Positions 1 to 11,296 of a DNA stretch of 64,000 bases are shown here, piece by piece. Both the position numbers and the translations under genes were made by a program. Location: contig NC_089496.1 of the NCBI RefSeq assembly GCF_036850765.1, forward strand, positions 50,396,113 through 50,460,112, read 5' to 3'. Numbering within the stretch: the stretch's first letter is position 1; each line of letters opens with the position of its first letter. The DNA comes from Saccopteryx bilineata. Taxonomy: Eukaryota; Chordata; Mammalia; Chiroptera; Emballonuridae. The notes below the pieces were generated by a model that ran no database searches, was not told the origin of the DNA, and saw only the letters and a program-made list of their open reading frames with translations.

Positions 1-314
1 AGCCTGGTAGTCAGAACACACCCGTCTGCAACGGGACAGTTCTGACCGCAGTGTGACCAAAGTGGGTGCTGAAAATGGAGAGGCCGACCGTGTCCACGTG
101 CGGATTACGTCAGAGAGTAGTCCAGTCCCTGCGGTGGTCTCCCCGATCTGACACAAGTGTGGCACCGACCAGTGCTATTTAAACACCAGTGCTGTGAGCA
201 CCTTTCCCCGGGGACCCAAGCAGGCACCCCTCGGGCGGCGGCGCTCCCCAGCTCCGAGGCGGGCTTGGCCTCGTCCAATTCCGCCCGCGGCTCCTGCTCT
301 CATCTCCCCGCTTT
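1..314. other. unannotated GC-rich sequence
   Basis: No repeat family or gene is recognised. Open frames here are short and show no known domain. Confidence 0.5.
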
Positions 315-325
315 AAGAATGATCT

Positions 326-509
326 TTGCAGAGGGAAAGGGGATGACAGGATAGGATGAGAGCAGAAAAGCAAAGCCGGGGGGGGGGGCGTTGCAGGGAG
401 GAGGGCAAGGGGGATGTGGTGGGAAACACGGGGGAGGGGGGTGGTATTTGGGGGGGACACTAGAATCTATGTACACCCAATAAATTAAAATTAAATTAAA
501 TTAAATTAA
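326..509 (+). mobile_element. 5'-truncated L1, 3' UTR only
   Basis: A purine- and G-rich 3' UTR ends in CTAGAATCTATGTACACCC and AATAAATTAAA, then an A-rich tail. The same terminal block recurs at 26.34 kb and, reversed, near 21.9 and 43.7 kb, which identifies one L1 subfamily. It is flanked by an 11 bp target-site duplication, AAGAATGAYCT (315-325 and 510-520, 10 of 11 matching). The G runs at 376-387 and 429-456 could form a G-quadruplex, as is known for L1 3' UTRs. Confidence 0.75.
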
Positions 510-521
510 AAGAATGACCTG

Positions 522-1276
522 GGAGCCGTCCACCCAGCCCCTTACTCCCGGGTGCACATCTGGGACAAGGTCCTCCTGTCCCTCTCTGCGGCCCAGGGCG
601 CCCTCCGCATGCCTGAGCCCCCACCCTGCGGGGAAGGAGACAGGAACACAAAGGTCTAGGCCGTCAGTATCTTAGGACTGATCCCGTGCACTGACCTTGC
701 AAATATGCCAAAGCCTGCCTGTCCCCCTCTGGCCGACCCCCTTAATGGCTCACCAAGGCGCCTGAAGACCCGGGGGGGGGGGGGGGTCTGGGTTGGCTCC
801 TGTCCAATGACAGACCTGAAACAAGGGGATAGACCTGTGTTCTCGCGGCTCCCACTTGCCCAAACACTGGCTGGCAGGAGGCTCCTGCGAGGACTTGACT
901 GAACCCCGTTTCACACCAGAGCCAAGCGGGATTCGGGAAGCCCACCCGGAAGCCAGAGGGAGAGCCACAGGACTCAGAGCTCAGGTCCTCGCTGCTTCTG
1001 AGAGTCCTGTTTCTTCCTCTGTGGACTTCCTCTGGGACTCGGTTCCCAGGCGGAACCAGACCCAAGGAGCTCTCCAGCGAGGGGGCTGTGTGCTGGGCCA
1101 GCACACCCAGGAGGGGCCCCTGGAGGACCTCATGGAACCCGCAGTCCTGGCAGCCTGTGGGTCTTGTCTCATGTAGGAACCCCAGAAAAGGGTAAGACCA
1201 TTTTTTTCTGGTCCCTTCAGAATAGTTTTGGCATCAACCACTGGTCTGTTTTAAGCCTCTGTGTCTCCTACTTAAT
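522..1276. other. unannotated sequence
   Basis: No repeat or exon is recognised. A run of about 13 G lies at 774-786. Overlapping frames on both strands show no domain and are treated as chance in GC-rich DNA. Confidence 0.45.
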
Positions 1277-1287
1277 AGAATGACTTT

Positions 1288-1621
1288 TTCTTTTTCTTTT
1301 TTTAGGTGACAGGAGGAGAGATAGTGAGGCAGACCCCCGCATGCACCCAGACCAGGACACACCCAGCAACCCCATCTGGAGAAGATGCTTGAATACTGAG
1401 CTAATTTTAGCACTTGAGGCTGATGCACTCCAATAGAGCTATCCTCAGTGCCTGGGGCCACACTTAAACCAATCAAGCCATTGGCAGTTGGAGGGGAAGA
1501 GGGAGGGGAGAGGGAGGGAAGCAGATGGGCGCTTCTCCTGTGTGCCCTGACTGGGAATTGAACCCAGGGCGTCTATATACCAGGCCAACACTCTCTCCAC
1601 TGAGCCACCAGCCAGGGCCAT
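1288..1621 (-). mobile_element. type 1 tRNA-derived SINE, older copy
   Basis: Read on the minus strand it starts CCCTGGCTGGTGGCTCAGTGG, with an A-box-like head and a B box close to GGTTCAATTCC, followed by the AGGAGAAGCGCCCATCTGC body. It ends in a T-rich tract on the plus strand, which is its A tail. Imperfect target duplications flank it (AGAATGACTTT 1277-1287, GGAACGACTTT 1622-1632). It is more diverged than the copies at 10.3 and 59.6 kb. It is not a working tRNA gene. Confidence 0.8.
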
Positions 1622-1632
1622 GGAACGACTTT

Positions 1633-2150
1633 CAATAACAGGGTAACCTACACTGTAGTAATTTGTGATGTATTACCAATAGGGCCCTTTTTAAAACCTT
1701 TATAAGCAGCATCACAACTTAATGATGCTTTTACTAGAAGTCACTTAGTATCAGCTTTTATTGTAGGATTCTGAATGCTAAATAACTTACACTCAGATGA
1801 AGTGTATCACTTCCCGTGCTCCAATAACTGTAGGAAAATTGACCCTCAGACCCCAGTGTCTGCACTGAACAACCAGCACTGCCAGCACTCTCCCCCTTCC
1901 CCCCCCCCTTCCAGCAATCCCAAAGCTACCGAACCGGGACCTGGGGCTTCTCGCGCTAAGCCGGAGGACGGCAAGGTGAGACAGAATCCCCACGGAGGAT
2001 GCATCCTGTGCGCACGGCTCTGTGCAATTTGCTCCTTCCTGCGGATAAGAAAACATCCTCCCGGCCTTGAACTTTGTTATTTTCTAAGTAGTTGTGTTGG
2101 CTGTGTAAATATAATTTTCTGCTCATCTTCCTAAGTCTAAGCGAGCCTTT
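1633..2150. other. unannotated, partly AT-rich unique sequence
   Basis: No family is recognised. About 1640-1800 is unique, AT-rich and repeat-free and could be conserved non-coding DNA, but that cannot be judged without alignment. Confidence 0.35.
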
Positions 2151-2470
2151 TCTTACTTTGACCTCACGCCTCTCCCCTCCGGGCAGCGGCCAGCTCCCAG
2201 GGGTGCCCGCTGGGTACGAGACGAGCTGGTCTGCGGCGCTGTCTCCCTCCGCGCCAGGCTGCATTAGCACCTCCCGTCGGGGAGTTCGGGCTGCGGCGGG
2301 CGTGGAGGTCTCGTGTGGAAACCGCGTGCCCACCGCCCCTCAGCCTCTGGGTATAGGTGCCAAACTGCTCGCTTGCACAGCTGGCCTTCGGGGGCCTGGT
2401 GTGGTGCTGTGACCGCAGCAAGAGACCCAGGCCTCGGATGGAGACCCGCGTCCAGGGAGGAGGGGCCACA
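2151..2470. other. local CpG-rich patch
   Basis: CpG dinucleotides are denser here than in the flanks, for example around 2270-2335. The patch is short and no promoter motif or exon was seen next to it, so it is not called a CpG-island promoter. Confidence 0.3.
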
Positions 2471-3547
2471 GTGTGATTCTCTGGCCGCCCTGAGTCTCCC
2501 CCTGGCTCTGCTGGCCGTAGCCCCTCCCTCACAGGCCCCGTTATAGGGCCGACCTTGGAACCTTCTGGCATTTGACGTAAGGCCCATCCCTTGGTGCTGA
2601 GAGACGTGGCTAAGGAAAGCCCCCTGAGAGTTTCTATGGCAAAGTCTGTACGTGTTCCTCAAGTCTCTGTTTCCAAACTCTCACCATCATCATCAGCCTT
2701 CAAAGGTATCTGTCATGTGACCGCATCAGCAAGGTCAGGCATCTGCACCATAGATCTATCTGACTTTGAACTCTAATACTGTTTTCATTACACTGATTTA
2801 TTTTCTTAAAGGGCTACAGGGCTCTGTCAAATCTGGATGAAAAGGCCTGTCTGTCCCACCCTCTGTAATAGATGCCTTACTTAGTCCACAGTTAATGCCC
2901 TCCCCTTTTCTGTGCTTCTAGACATTTATTTGGTGAAAACATCATTTTATTTTCCTATAAAACTACCTAACCATTAAAATATCAATTTGGATCTTTTTTT
3001 GGCAAGTATGTTTTGGGTTGGGAGACAACTTCATCTGTAATTTTGCCACAGGTCAAAAAGCTGAATAGTCCTCTAACACCTCATCTTTCTTAAGGCTAAA
3101 AATATTCAGAGAGGGCTGGTCCTACAGACCTCAAATGAACTTGAAGAACCTAGTGAGAGAATGGACAGGTACCACCCCCCCCCCAGACACCTGGGCACAT
3201 AATAGGTCCTTCTGCCTTGAATATTGCCTGTAGTAAGAACACATCACAGAGCCCCTTTCCATTTCTCCCGCATCTCCTGGGGAGACAAGAGACGGCAGAA
3301 ACGGACAGTCCCATCAAAATCTAAGGCTGACAGTGGCTGAGCCCCCAGAAATAAAGATGCCGGAATTTGGACTGAGAAGTGTGCGCATCCACTATCCAGG
3401 GGTGCAGATGAGGTAGGGGGACAGCACCATCACCTGAAGGAACAGAAAGCCAACTCAAGGGAGACACATCCGCAAGTTGGATGCGAAACACAGAGTCTGA
3501 CTGGCCTTCCCCATGATTAACAGTGAGGGCGTTTAAAAACAGATGAT
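2471..3547. other. unannotated sequence
   Basis: No gene or repeat is recognised with confidence. A short C run lies at 3174-3184. AT content rises between 2770 and 3060. Confidence 0.4.
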
Positions 3548-3564
3548 AAGAAACCAGGAGAGAC

Positions 3565-3716
3565 GCCTGACCTGTGGTGGCGCAGTGGATAAAACGTCAA
3601 CCTGGAAATGCTGAGGTCGCCGGTTCAAAACCCTGGGCTTGCCTGGTCAAGGCACATATGGGAGTTGATGCTTCCAGCTCCTCCCCCCTTCTCTCTCTCT
3701 GTCTCTCTCTCTCCTC

Positions 3717-3766
<50 letters not shown>

Positions 3767-3788
3767 CACACAAAACAAAAACAAAGAA
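3565..3788 (+). mobile_element. type 2 tRNA-derived SINE with long poly(A)
   Basis: It begins GCCTGACCTGTGGTGGCGCA, has a B-box-like GGTTCAAAACC, then a CT-rich region and an uninterrupted run of about 44 A (3721-3764). Target duplications of about 13-17 bp starting AAGAAACCAGGA flank it (from 3548 and about 3789). The long A run and intact duplication indicate a fairly young insertion. Confidence 0.88.
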
Positions 3789-3805
3789 AAGAAACCAGGA
3801 AAGAA

Positions 3806-4999
3806 ATACTTGAGGCCGAGGAAAAGGACACCAGCTCTGGAACACAAAGAAGAAGAGCGAGGCTCTGAAAAGAAGCTACTCTCGAAACACGAGGGCATGC
3901 TTCAGGGAGCACCTGCTCTCCGCCGCTGAACGCAAGAAAACAGTCTCCATCTGCAGGAGCCAGGAAAATAAACTAGAGAAAGATAGGCTGCGGCCAAAAG
4001 ACCAGGTGAGACCTAAAAAGGGAGTGAGTGGGGAAAGAGAGGAGAGGAAAGAATGGAAACCAAAAATGCAATGAGAGAATTAAGGTCCTCACTGTTTGTC
4101 AGCAGAGAGTATAATTGGCTACCCCTCCCCCCCAAAAAACAACATAGAACCAGTATATGTCTGAAGGATGAATTTGAGAATGCCCCTCACCCCCAGGATG
4201 GAAGGGACTAGGACAAAGAGATGAAAAGGAAAAAAGGAGACGAAAAATATGAAGGAACAGAAAGCTGATAACACGACAGGCGGTCGTTAAAGTAAAAAAG
4301 ATGACAAGGTGTTTGTTAAGATGCAATGTTTAAAGACTCTCTGGAGGAAATGGGGAACCAGATTGGTGAGAATGGAAGGGTTCCCACATGTCAAATAAAT
4401 GAACATCGGACCACGCTCACATATTTTGGGGAAAATATCTTAATTTCAACCATAAAGAAAAAAATCATAATAATAAAGAAAAAGTCCTATAAACATCAGT
4501 CACATGCAAAGGAATAGAGAAGGCCGCCGTTCTGCAACACTGAAGGTCAGGATGTAAAACTTCCGGTAAAATTCTGAGGGAAAGGTGATCATTCCAGGAG
4601 GTAAAATCCAGACCAGCTTCTTTCGGGTGAGAAGGCCGCCCAAAGATACCCCCGTCCCATGGCACTGACGTATTCTTCCTGAGGAAAATCACCGAAGACA
4701 CAGCTTCCTCACAGTTTTCCTTGATTCAGTTGGGAGCGCCTTGTAGGTAGATTCTGAGACCTACCGTGAACTTGGTCCTGCTCAAGGGGCCTCTGTGTTT
4801 CACTGATAGGGAGTGGGTTTCTGACCCCACACCCTCCAGCTGGTTCGGAAGCAGACTGGGTGGTGCCTTTGATGGCCGTGGGCACCGTTCCCATCTGCCA
4901 CTCGCAAACGACCCTGTGCGATTAGAACACTGTGTCAGGGCGGTTCCAATAAACGCTTAGAAGCAGCTTTGTGGAGCACAAGAGATGATCGATGCTTAT
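3806..4999. other. unannotated sequence
   Basis: No gene is recognised. AT-rich parts around 4330-4520 may be old L1 sequence, but the match is too weak to call. Confidence 0.35.
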
Positions 5000-5600
5000 G
5001 GCCCAAGAACAGAAGTCATTCTGCATCTTTAAAAGTTGTTTGTTTAATTAACTGAATCGTTGGGCTAATTGATAAAAGCCAAGGGCACATATCTCTCGAG
5101 TCCCTCTCCGTACCCCCTCCCTTCTGCCTGTGGTTTCCCTTCACTGAGTGTGCTTCAAAGTCTGACAGGCAGTGTGCTCTCGACTATATTTTAAAATGCA
5201 CGGAAAAGAAGCTGTCAGGACAGACGCCAATAAATTAACAGCGATTATCCACGGGCGTTAAGGTATTGGAAATCTTTCTTTTTTACTTCTTAATACATTT
5301 TCTATATTGTATACGCAATGTGCCTGAACCATTATAACCAGGCTTTTAATAACTGCTGTGTGTTCATCTGTATCTAACATATGATTACAATGTATTAAAA
5401 ATACATGTAACTCAAAGGTTTAGAAGCAAGCACCCAACTGTGTTTAATAGCAATTGCCTCCAGGTAGGAGCAAATGGGTCGAATTCTTTTTTCTTTCTTT
5501 TTTTTTTTTTACATTCTATATTTCTAAATCATAGTTTTTTTACATTTTACGTTTCTATAGTTTCATAGTTTTCTCCCTAATTAGCATATAGATGATAATA
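5000..5600. other. AT-rich unique stretch with possible old L1 tail
   Basis: About 5030-5260 is unique and AT-rich with TTAATTAA and CTAATTG cores. About 5275-5350 resembles the reversed tail of old L1M elements (TACTTCTTAATACATTTTC). A T-rich tract lies at 5487-5510. Nothing here is gene-like. Confidence 0.3.
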
Positions 5601-6514
5601 GAAATTTAGCCTGGACTTCCCCTCCGCCCTCCTGGCTGAGAATGTGGAGAACGAGGACATGGGAGCTGCCCTGTCAGGGCTCACATGACCCTGTACGGGG
5701 ACAGGGGAACCTCAGACTACCTTCCGTCACCACATCTGGGATGTCCCTTGTCCAGTCCAGGGGCTGCTCCCCTGCGCTCAGGACCACGTCCTGGGGTCCC
5801 TCGCCCACCAGTCCCACTAAGCAACCTTGAGGGATCCACAGACCACAGAAGCCCTCCTCTAAGGCCCCCAGAAGGAGGCCACTCAGCCCCACGCAGGACC
5901 CTCTCCCTCTAGTGAGGTCACGGGGGCTCGGGGCGGTGAGGAGGTCGGGCGCGAGCCGCTGGCTGCAGTGTGTTTTCCTAAGCTGGGAAAAGCACCTCCC
6001 AGACAGAAAGGTGAAATGTGAACTAAAAATAGAGTGCCGCTAGCCCAGGCCGCAGGCTGAGGCCTGACACAGGGGCTGACACAAGAGCAGGGCGGGCCGC
6101 GTGGGGACAGACAGCCCCCCGCAGCCTCTCACGTCTACTCTAAATCAAACCGCTGACACCGCACCTCTCCCCCCATCCCGAGTGCTGCTGATTCCAAGAC
6201 CACCCCAATGAGGTGCAGGCCCAAGAGAGAGGCCCTTCCCTTCCATGACTCTGGGTGGCCCTGGGGACAACTCATTCTTAGCTGAAGATTCAAAGAAGCC
6301 GTAGCCAGAGCAGAACATTGCCATGCCAGGATGTCAGCTGGGGTTCCAGAAAAATGCACTCCACCCTGAAGCTCACTCTGCTTTGCTAGTCCACCTGATC
6401 TTTCTGGGTAAGGGTCCGTCTGGGTTTCCTTCCTGCCCGCAAACTGCGAGCAGCAGACAGAATGCAGCTTTGATCTCTGTGGGGGGGCTGGGAGCCAGCC
6501 AGGGATGGGAAAGG
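5601..6514. other. unannotated GC-rich sequence
   Basis: No repeat or gene is recognised. Frames on both strands lack domains. Confidence 0.4.
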
Positions 6515-6600
6515 GGGCTCTGTGCAGCCTCGCTTTCCCCATCTGTAAAATGGGCGCGTTGCTGCCCCCAACTCATTCAGCTGTGCTCACGGCAGACCCC
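6515..6600 (+). repeat. MIR fragment
   Basis: The string CCCCATCTGTAAAATGGGCG within a CTCG-CTTTCC context is the characteristic MIR core ('…TTTCCTCATCTGTAAAATGGG…'). The fragment is short. Confidence 0.65.
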
Positions 6601-8402
6601 GTGACCTCCTTCCTCTGTGAACAATGACCCTTGGTCACTGAAACCTCAGGGTAGTTCAGAAGGGCCCAACACACCCTTCAGGCGGCTGCTTCCTCGTTAA
6701 AACCTGCTCCAAACTGCCCTGGATAAGTCATCGATGTACGTTGGTCGGCACTCTTAACGGGACTGCCCTCAGGAGTGTCAGTCTGGGCGCTGGCAGCCAG
6801 GAACTCCACGTGGCGGATTCCACTGAAGGGTGTGGGCATGGTGGCAGAGTAAGGGGACCCCATGTGGACTTCGCAGCAGCCAGGGACTAGCAATAGCAGG
6901 AAGCCATGAGCAGCCAGGTGTGCAGGGACAAGGAAGGAAACGTTGTTACTAATGGCTGAGGAGGGGCCACCCACCCACCCGGGCAGGAGTTGAAGTCCAT
7001 GGCTGCAGATCCATGGCAGTGAGGCAAGGGGGGGATGGGAAGAAATCCCCCACCCTCACTCTCCTCTACCCTTCTCTCTCACGGTGGTGCCTCCCACTGA
7101 CCAAACCTGATCAGAACCCAGAGGATGTAGCCAGGGGTCCAAACTGGAGCGGAGGCACTGAGCAGGGCAGAGGGAAGTGCAGGGGCACATCGAGACCAGC
7201 CAGCCCTATGCACTCGCCAAGTCAACGGGTAGGAGCACCTGGTTTGCAAGTCACCAGTCCTCTCTACACACTCCTCCCCACCTGCAGAAAGCATTTGCTG
7301 CACATCTTCCAGGTTCAAGGTCAAGGTAGGAACACGGGGTGCAGAGACGACTGAGATACCAAGCCCCGCCCCGCAGGAGCGCACACCCCAGTCGGGCTGA
7401 CCAGACGGCAACACTGGCGGGGGCTCATTCGGCGTCGCACTCAACTCCACGAGGTGAACGCCCAGCGTTAGGGAGACTATTCAACCTTCTCTGAGGCCAC
7501 AACTCCAGGAAGCAGTGAGCAGGGATTCCAAGCTCTTCCAGTGCCTCCCAAGCTCGTGGTGGCGAGCATGGCTCTGTAACATGGAAGCGCAACAGCAGCA
7601 GCCGGCTCAAGCTGCCCCGGGAGGTCACCCCGTCCAAATCCCACCCACTCATCGGTGGTCAACACTTCAGCTTTCTAGCTCTATAGTGAAGTATTTGAAA
7701 GGAACAAAAGCTGTCACCTCATTAAATTCTACATCGTCCCAATATAAACCATGTTCCCTACTCAGCTCGCACTGACTCTCCACCATGACCGCATGTTAGG
7801 AATGATCCCGAACTCTTGAACATTCTGGCCCCCAGCACTTAGATAAGGGGATGTGGACTTAGATGAAGGTCGGGAAACCTAGGAATAGTCAGACTCTGCC
7901 CTGTTCCTCACTCCTCCTCCTCTCTGAGTTCCCAACCAGATGAAAAACAGAAGAGCTGCTTTATGAGTACCTGAGCGATGTCTTGATCTGCCCTAATGTA
8001 GGCACTTTGGTGAAAGCTGAATTGGAGCTTGACACTCAGTCTAAAGAACCTTCCTTATGTTCCTATCCTCTGTTCTCTGAGGTAGCTGGGCTGCAGAGCA
8101 AACCCTGGGCTGCCTTACCCTCCCAGATACATGGTCAGCAGAGGAGAAAGAATACAGAAAGAGGCTGGGCTGTCCCCCAGAGGGCGCTGTGGGCTTCCCA
8201 CCTGGGCACAGGGCCTAGATGGGGAAGCATGGTGCAGGGTGCTGATTGTTAAAGGCTCACCAGCCTCACCTGGTAGCAAATCAGGGCCCAGAGGAAATTA
8301 GGTCTCAGACAAATCAAAGGAGCACTTTTCCAGGACAAGTGTTGGTGGTGGGCAGAGGAGTGAAACTTTGGTGAGGTAGACCAGAGGTCCCTTTTTAACA
8401 CT
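6601..8402. other. unannotated sequence
   Basis: No gene or interspersed repeat is recognised. A CTCF-like core, CCCAGAGGGCGCTGTGG, lies near 8177-8193 and is listed separately. Confidence 0.4.
8177..8193 (+). promoter_or_regulatory. CTCF-like core motif
   Basis: CCCAGAGGGCGCTGTGG fits the AGRGGGCGCT core of the CTCF consensus. It lies in unique sequence rather than in a SINE. Binding is inferred from the motif only. Confidence 0.35.
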
Positions 8403-8539
8403 TCCCTCCAGGGAACCTTGCTTTGAGAGTTGTGCTGCTTCAAGGGCACCGTCAATATCTTTGGCAGAAAATGAATGAATCAGGGGAAGGGGAAAACCAT
8501 GCTCAGGGCCGGACGAAACCTTTCTTCAGGTCACCAAAG
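8403..8539 (+). repeat. left copy of a diverged 137 bp direct repeat
   Basis: It aligns in the same orientation with 9699-9837 at about 77% identity (my hand alignment), with mostly transition differences. The best block is TCTTTGGCAGAAAATGAAT. No known repeat family was recognised, and the surrounding sequence is unique. It may be an ancient duplicated regulatory element or two copies of an unnamed ancient repeat. Confidence 0.6.
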
Positions 8540-8744
8540 TGCTGGGCAGCTTCTCCACAGAGAAATGTGAATGCCTTATTTCCAAATGGCCCTGACGATT
8601 TATTGTTAATGCTCTTTTATTGTGGCAAGAACCTGATATGAGATCTTTCCTCCTAAATTTTTAAGCGTATGTTCCTGCTAACCCCAGGTACCATGTGAGC
8701 AGATCTCACGATTCATCTTGCTTCCCCGAATGACACTTCACGCC

Positions 8745-8958
8745 CATTGTCAAGCAACTACTTGTCCCTCCTCCCAGCCCCTGACAAGCACCAGACTCTG
8801 ACTCGATGAATTTGGCTACTTTAGAAAGCTCACAGAAGCAGGATCGTGCAATATTTGCCCTTCTGTGACTGGTTTATTTCACTTAGCATAATGTCTCCTG
8901 GTTCCTCCATGTTGTCACAAATTGCAGGATTTCCTTCCTTATTGTTATTATTGTTTTA
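8745..8958 (-). mobile_element. old L1 ORF2-tail fragment
   Basis: The plus strand reads as the reverse of an L1 3' end, including GGTTTATTTCACTTAGCATA and CATGTTGTCACAAATTGCAGG. This is the conserved antisense of the L1 ORF2 C-terminus. It is degraded and not coding. Confidence 0.75.
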
Positions 8959-9109
8959 TTAAAAGCACTTCCCGGGAGGTGATTTCTCAGGGTGCTTCTC
9001 ATCCCCGGCGAAGGCAGACAGGCTCCAGGTTTCTGCCCTCTCCCCCCAGTGGGGAGTCCCGGAGAGGGGAGCCCCCACCTGGTTCCCAGGTCCTCCTCTC
9101 TGCTAACCA

Positions 9110-9230
9110 GATGGCTGACCTTCTTGCACTATTTAAGGTCTCTTGGCGTCAGTTTCTTCTTCTGTAAAATTAAGCGATTGTAGTAAATGTCACTGAGGTC
9201 TCTTCCGCCTTTGAGTGGTTACAGTTCTGG
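9110..9230 (+). repeat. MIR-like fragment
   Basis: CAGTTTCTTCTTCTGTAAAAT followed by a run resembling the MIR 3' half supports a diverged MIR. Confidence 0.45.
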
Positions 9231-9439
9231 GTGGATTAGATAATGCCTCGAACATGTGTGTAGGGCTGAGTCTCTATACATATCCACACACCGATGTTTC
9301 TATAAATGTTTCCTCCCCAAGGTGCCTGCCATTTGGGAAGGGAAGTTTGTTTAATGGTCGCTCCAACACCAAGCTGTGTAAGAATAAAAGCATTATTTTC
9401 AGTATCTTTTTTGTTTCCCTTTTTTTTTCTTAGAAAATG

Positions 9440-9870
9440 CCATAATATAAATGTTAAGATCATTATAGAAAAGGAATTCTTCCTGATGAGCTTGGGATCC
9501 TGTAGTAATTGCATTAAACTGGGCCTTTTATTGCTGGTTAATGAAATTCTTTTAAAATTGAACCAGCTCCGAGTAAACTGATTTGCATTGATTTGGTGAT
9601 GTATAGAGCTCAAGCCACTCTATGTATAAGCAAATTAAAAGCCTTAAGCCCGTTCAGCCAAGCTGAGCAGTCCCGGACTGAAAAATTGATCCTCTGGTTT
9701 CCCCCAGGGGCACCTTGCGCTGGGGCTGGTGCTGCTTAAAGGGACACAGTCAATTTCTTTGGCAGAAAATAAATTAATTAGGAGAAAAGAAAAACCATGT
9801 TCGGTGCTAGGCTAAACCTTTTTCCAAGTCGCCAAAGACAATCTTTATAATGAAAAAAGAAATACTCTTG
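9440..9870. promoter_or_regulatory. candidate conserved non-coding block
   Basis: This repeat-free AT-rich stretch holds several homeodomain-type cores, including TAATTGCATTAAA, GGTTAATGAAATT, GCAAATTAAAAG and AAATTAATTAGG. It includes the right copy of the diverged direct repeat (9699-9837). No open frame spans it. An enhancer role is inferred from composition only. Confidence 0.3.
9699..9837 (+). repeat. right copy of a diverged direct repeat
   Basis: Partner of 8403-8539. Shared blocks include GGTGCTGCTTAAAGGG (one difference from the left copy) and TCTTTGGCAGAAAAT. This copy has gained an AATTAATTAGG stretch where the left has AATGAATCAGG. Confidence 0.6.
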
Positions 9871-10306
9871 GATGCCTCTGAGTCCATCTCACGCACAGGT
9901 ACGTGACACAGCAAAGGTGAAGCCCCACGCTCCTCCCAAGCCGTTCCAACTGAGCATTCTCGCGGTCCTGGGTGCGCTGGGGTCTCAGGAAGGCTGGCTC
10001 TCCACCCATCCCACTCTACGACCTTGTACCTGTGGCGAACAATGCCGCATCAGACACCTAAAAATGTCTTTGCAGCTCGCCGTCCAGCGGTTCTGTCTGT
10101 GGCCAGAAACAGTGACTCAGAAGATCTGTGCGAGCATCAGACAAGATAGGCCCAGATAGGCCCAGATGCGCTTCGGTGATAAACCGCCAATCTCAGTGAC
10201 TTGGCAGAACAGCCCATTTCACAGACAGCATGGCCCATGGGACTGGAAGTTCCCCTGAAGCTCTGTCTCAGAGACCCTGGTTCCCGTCCTGTGGTTCCAT
10301 CATCTC
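9871..10306. other. unannotated sequence
   Basis: No repeat family or gene is recognised. A short tandem GATAGGCCCA occurs twice at 10145-10165. Confidence 0.4.
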
Positions 10307-10324
10307 AAAACACAACTCCCACAG

Positions 10325-10742
10325 GCCCTGGCCGGTTGGCTCAGCGGTAGAGCGTCGGCCTGGCGTGCGGGGGACCTGGGTTCAATTCCCAGCCAGGGCA
10401 CATAGGAGAAGCGCCCATTTGCTTCTCCACCCCCCCCCTTCCTCTCTGTCTCTCTCTTCCCCTCCCGCAGCCGAGGCTCCATTGGAGCGGAGATGGCCCG
10501 GGCGCTGGGGATGGCTCCTTGGCCTCTGCCCCAGGCGCTAGAGTGGCTCTGGTTGAGGCAGAGCAACCCCCCTCCCGGAGGGGCAGAGCATCGCCCCCTG
10601 GTGGGCAGAGCTTCGCCCCTGGTGGACGTGCCGGGTGGATCCCCGTCGGGCGCATGCGGGAGTCTGTCTGACTGTCTCTCCCCGTTTCCAGCTTCAGAAA
10701 AATACTAAAAAAAAAAAAGAAAAAAAAATTAAAAAACAAAAC
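10325..10742 (+). mobile_element. type 1 tRNA-derived SINE, near full length
   Basis: It starts GCCCTGGCCGGTTGGCTCAG with A box and B box (GGTTCAATTCC), continues through the AGAAGCGCCCATTTGCTTC body and ends in an A-rich tail. A perfect 18 bp target duplication flanks it (10307-10324 and 10743-10760), so the insertion is young. The body contains two CTCF-like cores on the minus strand (10592-10605, and 10614-10625 with one fewer G). Confidence 0.93.
10592..10625 (-). promoter_or_regulatory. paired CTCF-like cores inside SINE
   Basis: Read on the minus strand the first core is CCCACCAGGGGGCG and the second CCACCAGGGGCG. The first fits the CTCF consensus very well. Binding is inferred from the motif only. 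Confidence 0.4.
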
Positions 10743-10760
10743 AAAACACAACTCCCACAG

Positions 10761-11279
10761 TGTCAGGAGCAGGAGGAGGCCAGAGCTCAGGGCTCTGCCA
10801 GGAGCTTGGTCCCACAGCTGGGAAGTGACACATGCCACTTCTACTCGGTCAGTTGGCTAGAACTAGTCACGTAGCCTTGCCCAACCTCAAGGGAGGCTGG
10901 GCAGCACAGGGAACCCATGGACAACTGGCATGCATTGAATGTCTCTGTCACAGCCCTCTTCATCCGTCCAGCTCTGCCAGGCAAACGAAGCTTTGTGTTG
11001 ACCTTGCATGTTTAAGAAAACCCTCATCTCCTTCTCAGATGTACCCAGAGGGCAGCCCTGCTCGGTTTATGCCCGGACAACTCTCTTTTGACGTTAAAAT
11101 ACATTGCTATATACCCACATGATTAGCATTAAAATATTAAAAGGATTACTCGAATATTGGTTTTGATAGAATATTAATGATATAGTGTTATGATATATAG
11201 GCATATGTAGTATTATGACAGGTGTGACATGGTATTAAATCAACTGCTACTATAAAAATCTAGGTATCCCTTACTCTTC
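10761..11279. other. unannotated, AT-rich 3' half
   Basis: No gene is recognised. 11090-11260 is strongly AT-rich. Confidence 0.4.
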
Positions 11280-11296
11280 TAGAAAGTTGTCCATCC

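Noticed and set aside
3721..3764. Long poly(A) as a processed pseudogene or transcript end
   Set aside because: It is the tail of a type 2 SINE with its own target duplication.
10325..10400. tRNA gene from A and B boxes
   Set aside because: The tRNA-like head continues into a SINE body with A tail and target duplication, as do all similar heads in the window.
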